A stretch of DNA of 64,000 bases, taken from positions 19,618 to 83,617 of IMG/VR virus record IMGVR_UViG_3300032050_000072. One strand, given 5' to 3'. Of this stretch, positions 31,996-40,311 are shown in pieces (the first letter of the stretch is position 1; each line of letters starts with the position of its first letter). The notes beneath the pieces were generated by a model. That model was given only the letters and a program-made list of their open reading frames with translations, ran no database searches and was not told where the DNA came from. The stretch is from a virus. Made by a program: the position numbers and the translations under genes.

Positions 31996-33396
31996 CTAAG
32001 CGTCAACGGATAATTTGCGAAGATTCTGATTTAGGTGCGGCCATTCGTGGTAGCTGTGAATGGAGGCGAAGACGCCCCAGCAAGCGTGACCCAAATGGTC
32101 TTCGCTTCGGTCGCCGCCGAGCCACAAGAACAGGTGCCGAATCGCGTGATTGAGTAAGTCGCTGACAGGAAATCCACGTAACCAATTATGGTCACTATAT
32201 TTGTCGGCTCCTTCCTTGTAGACCGCCGCCAATCGCTCCATGCCACGGAACGGCAGCCCGTCACCACAGAACTCGCCGCCTTCAATCTCGTTGATCGCAT
32301 CGAGCAGGCAGTATGCCGCACGCTCTAGCTGGCCCGAATCCCATTGACCATAAGACGCCAGTAGCATTGCGTCGCACGCCGTCTCGACAAGCTCGCTCGC
32401 TTTCTTGGCGACATCGACGAAACGCCGTTGGTGCTTGCGGATTTCACGCAAGGCGACCGGCGTGATGAGATCAAATCGCACGCCATCGGCGTCCGTGCTG
32501 CGCGTGGCTCCGGTTTCGTGCGTGCGACGGTCGGCCTCTGGCTTTGGCGATGTTTCGATCGTTCCAGATTGGCACGGCTCACCCGGTATTCCGCTGAGAG
32601 TCTCGAACTCGCGAGTATCCAGACGGCCTTCCCATGAATCGACAGCCACACCTGGACCGATCACCGCGACAGCGTGAGCCCAGCCGCTCGCCTCCGCAAC
32701 TTGTTGCGGTGTCATGTCGACCGGCTTTAGCTGCGGCTTGATGGCGGCACTGAGTTCGCAGAAGACCTCCAGAAATAACTGCTCGGCGTCTTCCCACTCC
32801 AGACATTGCAGCGGCTCCCAGCCGCCAGCGAGCAGATCGCTCGTGCCGTTCCAGGCCCACGTTTCGCCACGGTCGGCCATGATGCACTTCGACTCGTAGC
32901 GAGTCACATCGTTGTCGGCCTGCTTGACGAAGCCAGCCACTTGAACATTGTCGGTCAACTCGCCGACTCCGGTGTGCTCGTCAATCAACCGCTGCACCTT
33001 GCGGTCGAGTTCATCCAAGAACCGATAGCAATCTGGGAATCGCCTCTGGAGCATACGCTTGCGCGGTCGAATCATGTCTTGGTTGTAGGCTTCGTGGCCG
33101 TCGTGCATCAAAGCGAGCATCGCGATCCCATTGAGCGGAACCTCGCCACTGATGCCAGCCGACTTGGCAATCTCGACCGCCCGCTTGCTGACCAGCACGC
33201 TATGCTGGGCATTGGAATAGAACACCTGGCAAGCCCCGTTGTAGCGACAGGTCAAGGCTAGAGCGTGAGCAATGTGCTCGATATCCACATCGTCGATCGT
33301 CATCTTGGTCGGCGTCACGAGCGGACCTTTGTAGGTCACTGTGCCACCGTCTTCGCTCACCAAGCCGTCAATCGTTTCATCTGCTTTGCGAATCAT
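31996..33396 (-). CDS. Fusion of HD-domain nucleotide phosphohydrolase and DUF5664 (MazZ-like) domain
   Basis: 466 residues, RBS GAGG. The N-terminal 230 residues form an HD domain: H65 in SNAQHSVLVS, HD at 98-99 in LALMHDGHEA, and Asp in KQADND. This resembles YfbR/DatZ-type deoxynucleotide hydrolases. The C-terminal half (ERLAAVYKEGADKY, then LLNHAIRHLFLWLGG) matches the DUF5664 dATP/dGTP diphosphohydrolase family, which includes MazZ of 2-aminoadenine phages. An inverted-repeat copy encodes TPQQVAE in the linker. It probably shapes the dNTP pool. No PurZ is visible in this window. Confidence 0.82.
   Translation of the reverse strand: MIRKADETIDGLVSEDGGTVTYKGPLVTPTKMTIDDVDIEHIAHALALTCRYNGACQVFYSNAQHSVLVSKRAVEIAKSAGISGEVPLNGIAMLALMHDGHEAYNQDMIRPRKRMLQRRFPDCYRFLDELDRKVQRLIDEHTGVGELTDNVQVAGFVKQADNDVTRYESKCIMADRGETWAWNGTSDLLAGGWEPLQCLEWEDAEQLFLEVFCELSAAIKPQLKPVDMTPQQVAEASGWAHAVAVIGPGVAVDSWEGRLDTREFETLSGIPGEPCQSGTIETSPKPEADRRTHETGATRSTDADGVRFDLITPVALREIRKHQRRFVDVAKKASELVETACDAMLLASYGQWDSGQLERAAYCLLDAINEIEGGEFCGDGLPFRGMERLAAVYKEGADKYSDHNWLRGFPVSDLLNHAIRHLFLWLGGDRSEDHLGHACWGVFASIHSYHEWPHLNQNLRKLSVDA
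32694..32709. repeat. Inverted repeat copy 13 (inside HD/DUF5664 gene)
   Basis: 16-bp form translated as PQQVA in the interdomain linker. Confidence 0.95.
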
Positions 33397-33410
33397 AATA
33401 ACCTCGCGAG

Positions 33411-35072
33411 TTATGTTGCCGTCGCCGACACTCGGCGACTAATCCTAGGATTGATCTCGTCCGTGATCCGCTTTGCCGCCTCGGCCTTGGTGACATTGGT
33501 GTCGTAGCCGTAGGCAGCGAGCAGCTTGGCTTGCTGCGCGGTGCATAGACCAGCCGACTGACGGCGTTTTAGCTCGTCGATCAGCTTGGTTGCTTTGTGG
33601 AGCGAAAGCGTCTCGGGATTGCGGACCCCGTTGCTTCGCAGGTAGGCTCGCTGCCTTTCGGTCGATGGCTTGCCGCGCAAGTAGCCCGGCTCGCGGCCTG
33701 CCCGAATGTCGAACAGGTCAAACGGACTGACATCGCGAACGAAGTAGCTGGCCTGGGCGATCAGCTTGGCCCGCTCCTCGCGGCGACGTTCCGCCATTTG
33801 CTCCTCGACCCACTTCATCGCCTCAAGTACATCGGTGTCGACGCCCTTGGCGGCACGCTCGCGAATTTTCTTCTCGGCTTCTTCGACGATCTCGTCGGAG
33901 TATTTGCCGCCGAGAACATCGCTGGCGTGAATCAGCTTGTGCCTACCCGAGTTGCCGACGAAATCCACGATCACGCAGTCCGGCTTGCTTGAGCGAGCGA
34001 TCGCCGCTCTGCGAGCATCGGCGCTGTCGTGGTGGTCGTCGATTCGAGCTTCGGGCAGCGGTCGTGTGCCTCGGCCAGCAATCTGGGCATACAGGCTGCG
34101 GCTCTTGGTTGGTCGAGCCATGATGATATTGCGGACGTTCGGCAGATCGGTCCCCTCGGTCAGCACGGCACAGTTGACGATCACCTGAATCCGGCCATCC
34201 TTGAACTGCCGCAGATAATGTCGCCGCTTTTCCTTCTCGGTTTCGCCGTCGATCGCAACTGCCATGCCTTGTCGATGACGGTTGAAAATGTCAGCCATCT
34301 GGTGAGCGTGCGAAACACCAGCCGCAAAGACCAGCGTCGGCTGGTCGCCTATCAATTCGATCGACGGCGACACGACCTTGTGCAGCATTGACTCTTCGGT
34401 CATCACCGCTTCAAGCTCGGCAGCATTAAGATCGCCACCAGTCGTCTTGACTCGCGACAGGTCTAGATCACCAACCGTCACCAATCGCTGCCGCACCGGC
34501 ACCAGCCAGCCGCCCTCGATTGCATCTTGAACGCCGAACTCAAACGCCACTGAATCGAACGTCTCGCCGAGCGCCATTTCGTCGGCCCGATCCGGCGTTG
34601 CAGTGATCCCGAAAATCTTGAGGCTTGGATTCTGCGTGAAGTGCCGAACGATACTCATGTAGCTCTTAGCACACCCCGCTGCGTGATGGGCTTCGTCTAT
34701 GATAAGAAGCCCATAGTCCGCTGGATCGTGTTTCATCAACCTGCGACTTTGGCAAAGCGACTGCACGCTCGCGACAATCCCCGGCGAACGAAACATGCCA
34801 CCGCCACTTGCCGCGCTATACTCTGCCATTTCAACCTCAAAGCTCGCCCCGCTCATTTCGTCGAGACGTTGCTTACTCTGCATCACGAGTTCTTCGCGGT
34901 GAGCAATCATGCAGACCCGACCACGATTCAGCGCAAGCCATTTTCTGACGATCTCTCCTGCTATTGCGGTCTTGCCAGTTCCGGTCGCGCTGACTGCAAG
35001 TGTAGAACGCTGCGTTTCGAACTCGCGAAACACGCTCTCAATACATTCTGTTTGATAGGGGCGTATCTTCAT
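33411..35072 (-). CDS. Superfamily 2 DNA/RNA helicase
   Basis: 553 residues, RBS AGGTGACGCG. Motifs: Walker A ATGTGKT (29-35), DEAH box IIDEAHH, motif III ITATP, motif V TEGTDLP and motif VI QIAGRGTRP. The N-terminal RPYQTECI is the Q-motif-like start of restriction-type and recombination helicases. The C-terminal 150 residues hold a second helical region that probably binds other replication proteins. Likely works in replication or recombination restart. Confidence 0.92.
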   Translation of the reverse strand: MKIRPYQTECIESVFREFETQRSTLAVSATGTGKTAIAGEIVRKWLALNRGRVCMIAHREELVMQSKQRLDEMSGASFEVEMAEYSAASGGGMFRSPGIVASVQSLCQSRRLMKHDPADYGLLIIDEAHHAAGCAKSYMSIVRHFTQNPSLKIFGITATPDRADEMALGETFDSVAFEFGVQDAIEGGWLVPVRQRLVTVGDLDLSRVKTTGGDLNAAELEAVMTEESMLHKVVSPSIELIGDQPTLVFAAGVSHAHQMADIFNRHRQGMAVAIDGETEKEKRRHYLRQFKDGRIQVIVNCAVLTEGTDLPNVRNIIMARPTKSRSLYAQIAGRGTRPLPEARIDDHHDSADARRAAIARSSKPDCVIVDFVGNSGRHKLIHASDVLGGKYSDEIVEEAEKKIRERAAKGVDTDVLEAMKWVEEQMAERRREERAKLIAQASYFVRDVSPFDLFDIRAGREPGYLRGKPSTERQRAYLRSNGVRNPETLSLHKATKLIDELKRRQSAGLCTAQQAKLLAAYGYDTNVTKAEAAKRITDEINPRISRRVSATAT

Positions 35073-35157
35073 CGCGTCACCTGAGTGGAATAAATAACCC
35101 GGCTTGAGCTACCGGGCGGGAGCGATTCGGGAGGAGCGAATCGACAAGCGTGGATCA

Positions 35158-35171
35158 CGCAACTTGTTGCG
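35158..35171. repeat. Inverted repeat copy 14 (2 bases after a stop codon)
   Basis: CGCAAC-TT-GTTGCG after the ParB-like gene. Confidence 0.95.
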
Positions 35172-35173
35172 GA

Positions 35174-36127
35174 CTAGAACGCGGCTGCCGGATTCGACCA
35201 GCGTTCGCGATCCTCTTCGCTGGCGAGATCGAACACGCCACGCGGAATCCAGCCCATGCCACGGCATTGATTGCAGCAGTCGCCGTTGCAATGCGGGCAG
35301 ACGGTGTACGGTGCCATCGTCTTGAGTTCTTTCTCAAGGCTCTTGCTCGCGGCGTTCATTTCCGGCAAAGCTCGCTCCAGGTAAGCACCGGCAGCGGTAT
35401 CGCAGAGAACCTTCACTCGCTTGCGGAAATCACGCTGCAAGGCACACAGAGCGTCGAACTCTTTGAGCATGTCCCAGCACTCGCGCAAGTCGGCTGGAAT
35501 TTCGTGGCCGAGTTCGTCGGTCGTGATCTCGTCCTGCTCGTCTTCATCGGGAACGCCCGGCGCGTCGTCGCTTTCCTTGCCGCCCATCAAGTCATCGCCA
35601 AGCTCGTCGATGATCGTTCGCAGCTTCACATCGCCGTTGACGACTTTCTTGAACAGGTCCGGCCTTTCGACTCGCAGCTTGTCAGCGAATCGCAGGTAGC
35701 GGCGATTGGTGCCGATCTGCTTGGCGAGATCGTCAAGCTCCTCGTCAACCGGCTTCGGCTTCGGCGTTGGTTCCCCTGGCTTGGCTGGTTTTGCTTCCTT
35801 CTCGGCAGCGTCACGCAGTCGTCGCTGAATTGACATCGCTTGGCAAGCCACGGCAGCGCGCTGACTGCTCGATAGATGCCTGCGGCTAGCGTTGAGCGAC
35901 ATCACGAACGACACGATCTGATCTTCGGTCCCGGTGTATTCTTGAGTTGGGCACTCGATCCCAAGCTCCTGGCAGCAAATGAAACGGTGCCTGCCGTCGA
36001 TGACCTGATCCTTCCAGACCCAGACCGGAATCCGCACGCCGTTCTGGCGAATGTCTTCGAGCATGGCCCGCTTTTCGTCGGGGTCCATTTCTGGGAATAG
36101 CGTGCAAACCTCATGAAACTTCAACAT
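35174..36127 (-). CDS. ParB-like DNA-binding protein with C-terminal zinc finger
   Basis: 317 residues, RBS GGAGGAG. The N-domain has MDPDEKRAMLEDIRQNG and QVIDGRHRFICCQELG (ParB box). A helix-turn-helix follows (DDLAKQIGTNRRYLRFADKL), then an acidic linker. A CxxC-rich end has CPHCNGDCCNQCRGMGW. With both ParB domains present it is the best candidate here to bind a repeated 16-bp inverted site, by analogy with ParB-parS. That link is inference. No ParA gene is seen. Confidence 0.82.
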   Translation of the reverse strand: MLKFHEVCTLFPEMDPDEKRAMLEDIRQNGVRIPVWVWKDQVIDGRHRFICCQELGIECPTQEYTGTEDQIVSFVMSLNASRRHLSSSQRAAVACQAMSIQRRLRDAAEKEAKPAKPGEPTPKPKPVDEELDDLAKQIGTNRRYLRFADKLRVERPDLFKKVVNGDVKLRTIIDELGDDLMGGKESDDAPGVPDEDEQDEITTDELGHEIPADLRECWDMLKEFDALCALQRDFRKRVKVLCDTAAGAYLERALPEMNAASKSLEKELKTMAPYTVCPHCNGDCCNQCRGMGWIPRGVFDLASEEDRERWSNPAAAF

Positions 36128-36147
36128 AAAGACTCCTCCAAAAAAAA

Positions 36148-36966
36148 TTACTTGCCTGCGTTCAATTCCACCGAACGCACTGAGATCATTTCGCCTAATT
36201 GTTCCAACTCTGGCCCTGAGAAGCCGTAGGTGGACTTCGCAAACTCATTGCCAAGCTGAGCCAGCTTCGCCAGATCGGCAGCCCTGGCGATCGCCGCCTC
36301 GGCCCGCTTGAGTAGCATTTGCTTGTTGCTCTTGGCTTGATCGGCGCTCTGCGGCCTCGCCGGATTCGACATTGCCTGGGTGGCATTGCGTCGGCCAGCA
36401 CCAGCAGCGCCCGCTGGCCTGCGGTCGGACGGCTTTCGCTCCGGCACGCGGTCGTCGTGGTCGCTGTCGTCCATGTCGCCCTCTTCGACCGGGATGCACA
36501 GCCCGAGCGTCATGGCATACTTGTAGGCAACGCTGTGGGCCTTGTTCGCCGCCTTGTCGCCGTTGTGATCGCAGGCCGAACCGAACGCCTCGAAGCTGAC
36601 ATTCGATCCGTCTGGCGCGTAGAGCGTGACCCGCAGGTGAATCTTGGCGAAGATTACCCAGCGGAACTTGGCTTTCAGACGCAGCCATTCATCCAGCTTT
36701 GCCAGTCGAGGGTCTTCGGTCGCCACAAGGTCTTCGGTCGCGGAGACGATCGCAGTCGAGAGTGTGATGCCGCACTTGGTCAGCGCCGGACCCACGGCAT
36801 TGAGAATGTCGTCGATCCCTCGGAAGCGATAACCCTGGCTGTCGTTTTTCTTGGCTTTGACGATCGCGCCGATCTCGGCCCGCACCATCGGAACCAGCCG
36901 GAAGATTTCAGGCCCGCAACTTGTTGCCGCTGGCTCCGGCGTCTCTTCTGCATTTTCACGGATCAC
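36148..36966 (-). CDS. erf: ERF-family single-strand annealing protein
   Basis: 272 residues. ERF signatures: QGYRFRGIDDILNAVGPAL, then the GSACDHNGDKAANKAHSVAY block and TLGLCIP. This family anneals complementary DNA strands in phage recombination. The C-terminal 100 residues are an Ala/Lys-rich linker and helix. An inverted-repeat copy (outer base altered) encodes AATSCG at the N-terminus. Paired by ATGA with a RecE-type nuclease gene. Confidence 0.92.
   Translation of the reverse strand: MIRENAEETPEPAATSCGPEIFRLVPMVRAEIGAIVKAKKNDSQGYRFRGIDDILNAVGPALTKCGITLSTAIVSATEDLVATEDPRLAKLDEWLRLKAKFRWVIFAKIHLRVTLYAPDGSNVSFEAFGSACDHNGDKAANKAHSVAYKYAMTLGLCIPVEEGDMDDSDHDDRVPERKPSDRRPAGAAGAGRRNATQAMSNPARPQSADQAKSNKQMLLKRAEAAIARAADLAKLAQLGNEFAKSTYGFSGPELEQLGEMISVRSVELNAGK
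36916..36927. repeat. Inverted repeat copy 15 (inside erf; outer bases diverged)
   Basis: The core GCAAC-TT-GTTGC is intact; the outer pair is broken (CCG...CCG). Translated as ATSC. Confidence 0.9.
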
Positions 36967-37862
36967 GATTCGATCTCCTGTTGTTCGGTTGCTTCGCCGC
37001 TGTAGCCGAGAACCTCAATCTCGATCACTCCGCGATCGGTTTCGCTCGGCCACGGATATTTGTCGAAGTTCGGCTGGCCTTTGAGTTGTGCGATCTCGTC
37101 GACGATGGCCCGCATTTCGACTGACGCCTCAAGCATCGTCTTCGGACCCAGCCGATAGACCGCCGTATCGTGCGGCCATTGATTGCCGACGACCAAAAAA
37201 TAAAAGCCTTGCAGGTAATCCTCGGGCATCCCGAACGCGAGATTCCTGCCCTCGCAGTACAGTGCCGCCGACAGGTCGTAACGGAACTGCCGCACAGCCC
37301 GCCGAAAGCCAGCCGGACTTGGATCGGCAAGGCACTTGATATCGAGCACCGTGCCGATGATGCCGTCGTCGATCACGCGATCGAACCGGCACTTGAGCGG
37401 CAGGCCGCAGACCGGCTCGGTCCAGAACAGCGAAAGCTCATTGGCTCCCTGCTGTTGAAGTAGCCGCCCGGCCTCCTCGTGATCCCACAGCGAGTTCGCC
37501 ATGATCTCGATCCGCTCCAGGTCTTTCTCTTCGATCGCAACCTGATGCGGCTGGAGCTTGTCGGCAAACTCGCGGAACGCCTTGCTAGCCGATCCATGCG
37601 AACAGACCTGAACTATCGACCCGAACTCACTCGGCTCCAGCACCGCAGCGTGAACCGCCGTGCCGATATTCGCCGAGTAGCCGATTTTCTTAGACTCGCG
37701 ATCTTTCTTGATCCGGTAGTGCCAGTATTCTTTCGGGCTCTTGGCGAACAGCTTGAGCGTCGAACTGCTGTCGTGCTCCGTGCCGTGGTACTCGTGATTC
37801 GGCATCGCCTCAATCACTTCCAAGGCACCGACCGCTCGAATTGTGTCAGCTATGTTTTGCAT
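36963..37862 (-). CDS. RecE-like PD-(D/E)XK exonuclease
   Basis: 299 residues. Start-region pattern MPNHEYHGTEHDSSSTLKLF is typical of the RecE/DUF3799 nuclease family. The catalytic core is FDRVID...GTVLDIKCLADP (D...D-x-K). It would resect duplex ends for Erf. The annotated ATG lies six bases from the -10 box of promoter g, so the mRNA would be nearly leaderless. An internal start at MPNHEYHG would leave a leader of about 57 bases. Confidence 0.9.
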   Translation of the reverse strand: MQNIADTIRAVGALEVIEAMPNHEYHGTEHDSSSTLKLFAKSPKEYWHYRIKKDRESKKIGYSANIGTAVHAAVLEPSEFGSIVQVCSHGSASKAFREFADKLQPHQVAIEEKDLERIEIMANSLWDHEEAGRLLQQQGANELSLFWTEPVCGLPLKCRFDRVIDDGIIGTVLDIKCLADPSPAGFRRAVRQFRYDLSAALYCEGRNLAFGMPEDYLQGFYFLVVGNQWPHDTAVYRLGPKTMLEASVEMRAIVDEIAQLKGQPNFDKYPWPSETDRGVIEIEVLGYSGEATEQQEIES

Positions 37863-37868
37863 ATCGTC

Positions 37869-37897
37869 ACTATATCACAGAGATAGACCATTGTCAA
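37869..37897 (-). promoter_or_regulatory. Family promoter g (TTGACA-N17-TATAGT)
   Basis: Spacer has TATC-TCTGT-GATA. It drives the RecE/Erf operon and faces the plus-strand integration genes. The 170-base divergent region shows no clear plus-strand promoter. Confidence 0.85.
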
Positions 37898-38032
37898 CAG
37901 TTAAAAAATCGGTTTTGGTAAGGCAAATTATTTTGCGTCAGAATTATCGCCCGTTCTGGTGGTTTCCTGCTAGGTAGATTGCCTATAGAATGTCAGTAAA
38001 TAGGGGCTTACTCCAGCCAGCAAAGGTGCCCT

Positions 38033-38380
38033 ATGGGTGAGTGGATGTCGTCGCGTGATATCGAATCGTCTTTTACGGAACCGCTGCTCAAGTTCGTCGG
38101 CTCAATCAATTCCATCTGCGATCGGATGCGTGACCGCCAAGCGCCTCCGATACTCCTAAATACCGCCCAGGCTCGCCGCTCAATTCAGCACTTGTGCTTC
38201 GAGTTCTTGCACGAGCTTGAAGGCAAGAATCGGCAAGACGAACTCGGGATGCTTCGCCGCCGTGGTGCGTCCGACAAGCCCGAAGACGATGAGCCAAAGC
38301 CTTCGCGGCCCGGTCGCGGCAGCAAGAAACCGCAAGCCGCTCGCAAAGCCAAGCGACCACCGAAGCGAAAAGCGGCCTGA
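38033..38380 (+). CDS. Basic protein of the integration island, unknown function
   Basis: 115 residues, RBS AAAGG. The N-terminal 70 residues are helical (LLKFVGSINSICDRMRD). The C-terminal 40 are Lys/Arg/Pro-rich (GRGSKKPQAARKAKRPPKRK), like a histone-type DNA-binding tail. First gene of the plus-strand island; a regulator or recombination accessory is plausible. Confidence 0.75.
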   Translation: MGEWMSSRDIESSFTEPLLKFVGSINSICDRMRDRQAPPILLNTAQARRSIQHLCFEFLHELEGKNRQDELGMLRRRGASDKPEDDEPKPSRPGRGSKKPQAARKAKRPPKRKAA

Positions 38381-38466
38381 CCGCCCATCTGGGTGATTGG
38401 TTTTTTCTCTGGCAGATTGCATGATATTCGCCAGAGGATTCGCCAACCCTGAATGGAGTAAATCTC

Positions 38467-38751
38467 ATGGTTTCCGCCGCCCCGAAAGGTCGCCGCCTCG
38501 GCTCAAAGAACAAGCCCAAGGACGTTTCACTCACGCGCGTCATCGCCGAGAACCGGGCATACGAACGCGACACGCTGCTATCAATCACCGGCATCAGCCG
38601 CCAGCTATTCGAGCAAATGAGGCGCGACGGATTGCCCGCCACGAAGCTCGGCAAGAAGACCTGGATTCTCGGCAAATACTTTCTCGCCTGGATCGACAGC
38701 CAATGCACGACCACCGCGTCTACGTCGTCGAGCCAGCCGGACGAAAACTGA
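38467..38751 (+). CDS. Small HTH protein, probable excisionase
   Basis: 94 residues, RBS GGAG eight bases before ATG. The winged-helix/HTH lies in DTLLSITGISRQLFEQMRRDG followed by TWILGKYFLAWI, as in MerR/Xis-like proteins. The N-terminus is basic (GRRLGSKNKPKD). It overlaps the integrase start by 49 bases, the usual xis-int arrangement. Confidence 0.8.
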   Translation: MVSAAPKGRRLGSKNKPKDVSLTRVIAENRAYERDTLLSITGISRQLFEQMRRDGLPATKLGKKTWILGKYFLAWIDSQCTTTASTSSSQPDEN

Positions 38752-39899
38752 TCCTCAAGTGGTTTTGCCCGCACAAGCGTCGTTGGGTGACTCGCTCGAC
38801 TCGCACGAATGATCGCAAAGAGGCGAACCGGCAGGCCCGCCAATTGCAGGCCGAGTTGATCGCCGGAACTTACACGACCGCAGGCGAAACGCCTTGGCCC
38901 GAGTTTCGTGCCGCCTATACCGAGTTCACCGTCAGCAGCGGCATGTCGCGCAATGGCAAGATCAAGGCCGAGTCGGTGCTCAATGCGGTCGAGAACATCC
39001 TTAGACCGACCACGATCGGCGACGTAGCCAGCAAACCAGCCTTGCGAAAGTTCCGCAGCGACTTTGGCGCGACGATCTCGCCTAAGACCGGCAGCACACG
39101 CTCGCCGAACACGGTTCGCTCGGCCATGCGAACCCTGATGGCAGCCTTGCGATGGGCAGCCAATGAAGCTGACATGATCGACGAGGCTCCCAAGATCGGC
39201 AAGGTCGCGGTCGATTCGGTCGACCCGATGCGTGGCAGGCCATTGAGCGAAGCCGAACTGAAAATGATGCTGGATATCATCCCGTCCGTCGTCGGCCCAT
39301 TGCGGGCAACTGAGTGGGCCAGAATCGTGAATGGGCTGGTTGCCAGTGGGCTCCGGCTCGGCGAAGCTCTCGACGCCCATTGGACCGACGACGACCGCAT
39401 CCGGCCCATTAAGACCGGCTCGTCCTGGCGACTGGTGATCCCGGCGTCGCAGCAGAAAAGCCGCCGCGATAACTCGATCCCGGTCACGCCACAGATGGCC
39501 GCGATCCTCGACGCCGAGACTGACCGCACCGGCTTCGTCTTCCGCGTGCTGAACGCCAAGCAGCAGCGACCGACACCCGACACGGCCTGCCGCACCATTA
39601 GCGAGTTCGGCAGGCGCGCATCGGTCATCGTTAAAGCCAGCGCCTCGTCGCCGCAGTATGCCACGGCCCACGACCTGAGACGGACCTGTGCCCAGCGGTT
39701 GCTGTCGGCGGGAGTTTCGCCCTTGACGGTCCAGCGGATCATGCGTCACAGTAGCCTCGCCGTCACGCTCGCCCACTACTCGCAGGCGGTCATCGAAGAC
39801 GACGCCCGTGAGTTGGAGTCGAAACTTGGTCGCACTTTTGGTCGCACTCATACCACACCACCCGATAGCGAGTCAGATAAAAATGCAGCAAGTGACTGA
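38703..39899 (+). CDS. int: Tyrosine-family integrase
   Basis: 398 residues from an internal ATG of a longer open frame. Catalytic residues in order: Arg in ASGLRLGEALD, His-Leu-Arg in AHDLRRTC, and His plus nucleophile Tyr in MRHSSLAVTLAHY. An N-terminal zinc-free arm-binding region (HKRRWVTRSTRTNDRKE) and a core-binding helical domain precede them. Its 3' end carries two GTCGCACT direct repeats, and a tRNA-Leu fragment follows 24 bases downstream. Confidence 0.93.
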   Translation: MHDHRVYVVEPAGRKLILKWFCPHKRRWVTRSTRTNDRKEANRQARQLQAELIAGTYTTAGETPWPEFRAAYTEFTVSSGMSRNGKIKAESVLNAVENILRPTTIGDVASKPALRKFRSDFGATISPKTGSTRSPNTVRSAMRTLMAALRWAANEADMIDEAPKIGKVAVDSVDPMRGRPLSEAELKMMLDIIPSVVGPLRATEWARIVNGLVASGLRLGEALDAHWTDDDRIRPIKTGSSWRLVIPASQQKSRRDNSIPVTPQMAAILDAETDRTGFVFRVLNAKQQRPTPDTACRTISEFGRRASVIVKASASSPQYATAHDLRRTCAQRLLSAGVSPLTVQRIMRHSSLAVTLAHYSQAVIEDDARELESKLGRTFGRTHTTPPDSESDKNAASD

Positions 39900-40098
39900 A
39901 AAATAACGACTTACGACAACTTGGCCCAGTGGCGGAATAGGCAGACGCAAAGGACTTAAAATCCAACGGCCTATCTTGATGCTATACTGATCTTCGGCAG
40001 ATCGCTAGAACGCCTTGGTTTTAACTGGCAGAATCATCGGCAGATTCCAATGCTTTTGCCAGTTGATTGCAGTTCTTGGTCGCACTTCTTGTCGCACT
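39830..40098 (+). other. Candidate attP: tRNA-Leu core flanked by paired arm repeats
   Basis: GTCGCACT occurs at 39830, 39842, 40079 and 40091. Each pair has 12-base spacing inside a 26-base direct repeat (24 of 26 identical). The pairs flank a tRNA-Leu(TAA) 5' fragment. This is the layout of arm sites around a core in tyrosine-recombinase attP sites. The 200 bases contain no other gene. Confidence 0.6.
39923..39973 (+). other. 5' fragment of tRNA-Leu (TAA), probable integration core
   Basis: Reads as tRNA-Leu from the acceptor 5' strand through the D-arm (TGGCGGAATAGGCAGACGC) and anticodon arm GGACTTAAAATCC into the variable arm, then stops matching. No T-arm or 3' acceptor follows. Confidence 0.75.
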
Positions 40099-40101
40099 CA
40101 A

Positions 40102-40311
40102 TCAGTCACCGCACCTGCACGCCGCAGGCATCTTGCCGCACTCTTCGCACGGCTTAACATCGTCTTCGACGCACTCGCAAACGCCAGCCCGCTTGTCGCA
40201 GAGCCAGCAGATCAAGCCGGAGCCAAGACAGTCGATACATCGACCACCGGACTCGTAGCGGCCCTTGCCGTTGCACCAGATGCAAGGTCGGCGGATCATG
40301 ATTGTGGTCAT
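40102..40311 (-). CDS. Small DnaJ-type zinc-ribbon protein
   Basis: 69 residues. Four Cys pairs (CIWCNGKG, CIDCLGSG, CWLCDKR, CEECG) make two zinc sites of DnaJ central-domain type. ATGA overlap with the glycosyltransferase gene. Probably a metal-binding protein-interaction module; role unknown. Confidence 0.8.
   Translation of the reverse strand: MTTIMIRRPCIWCNGKGRYESGGRCIDCLGSGLICWLCDKRAGVCECVEDDVKPCEECGKMPAACRCGD

Noticed and set aside
38106-39851. 581-codon open frame opposite the integration genes.
   Set aside because: It is the antisense of the integrase and upstream genes, a common shadow in GC-rich DNA; the plus strand carries the catalytic motifs.
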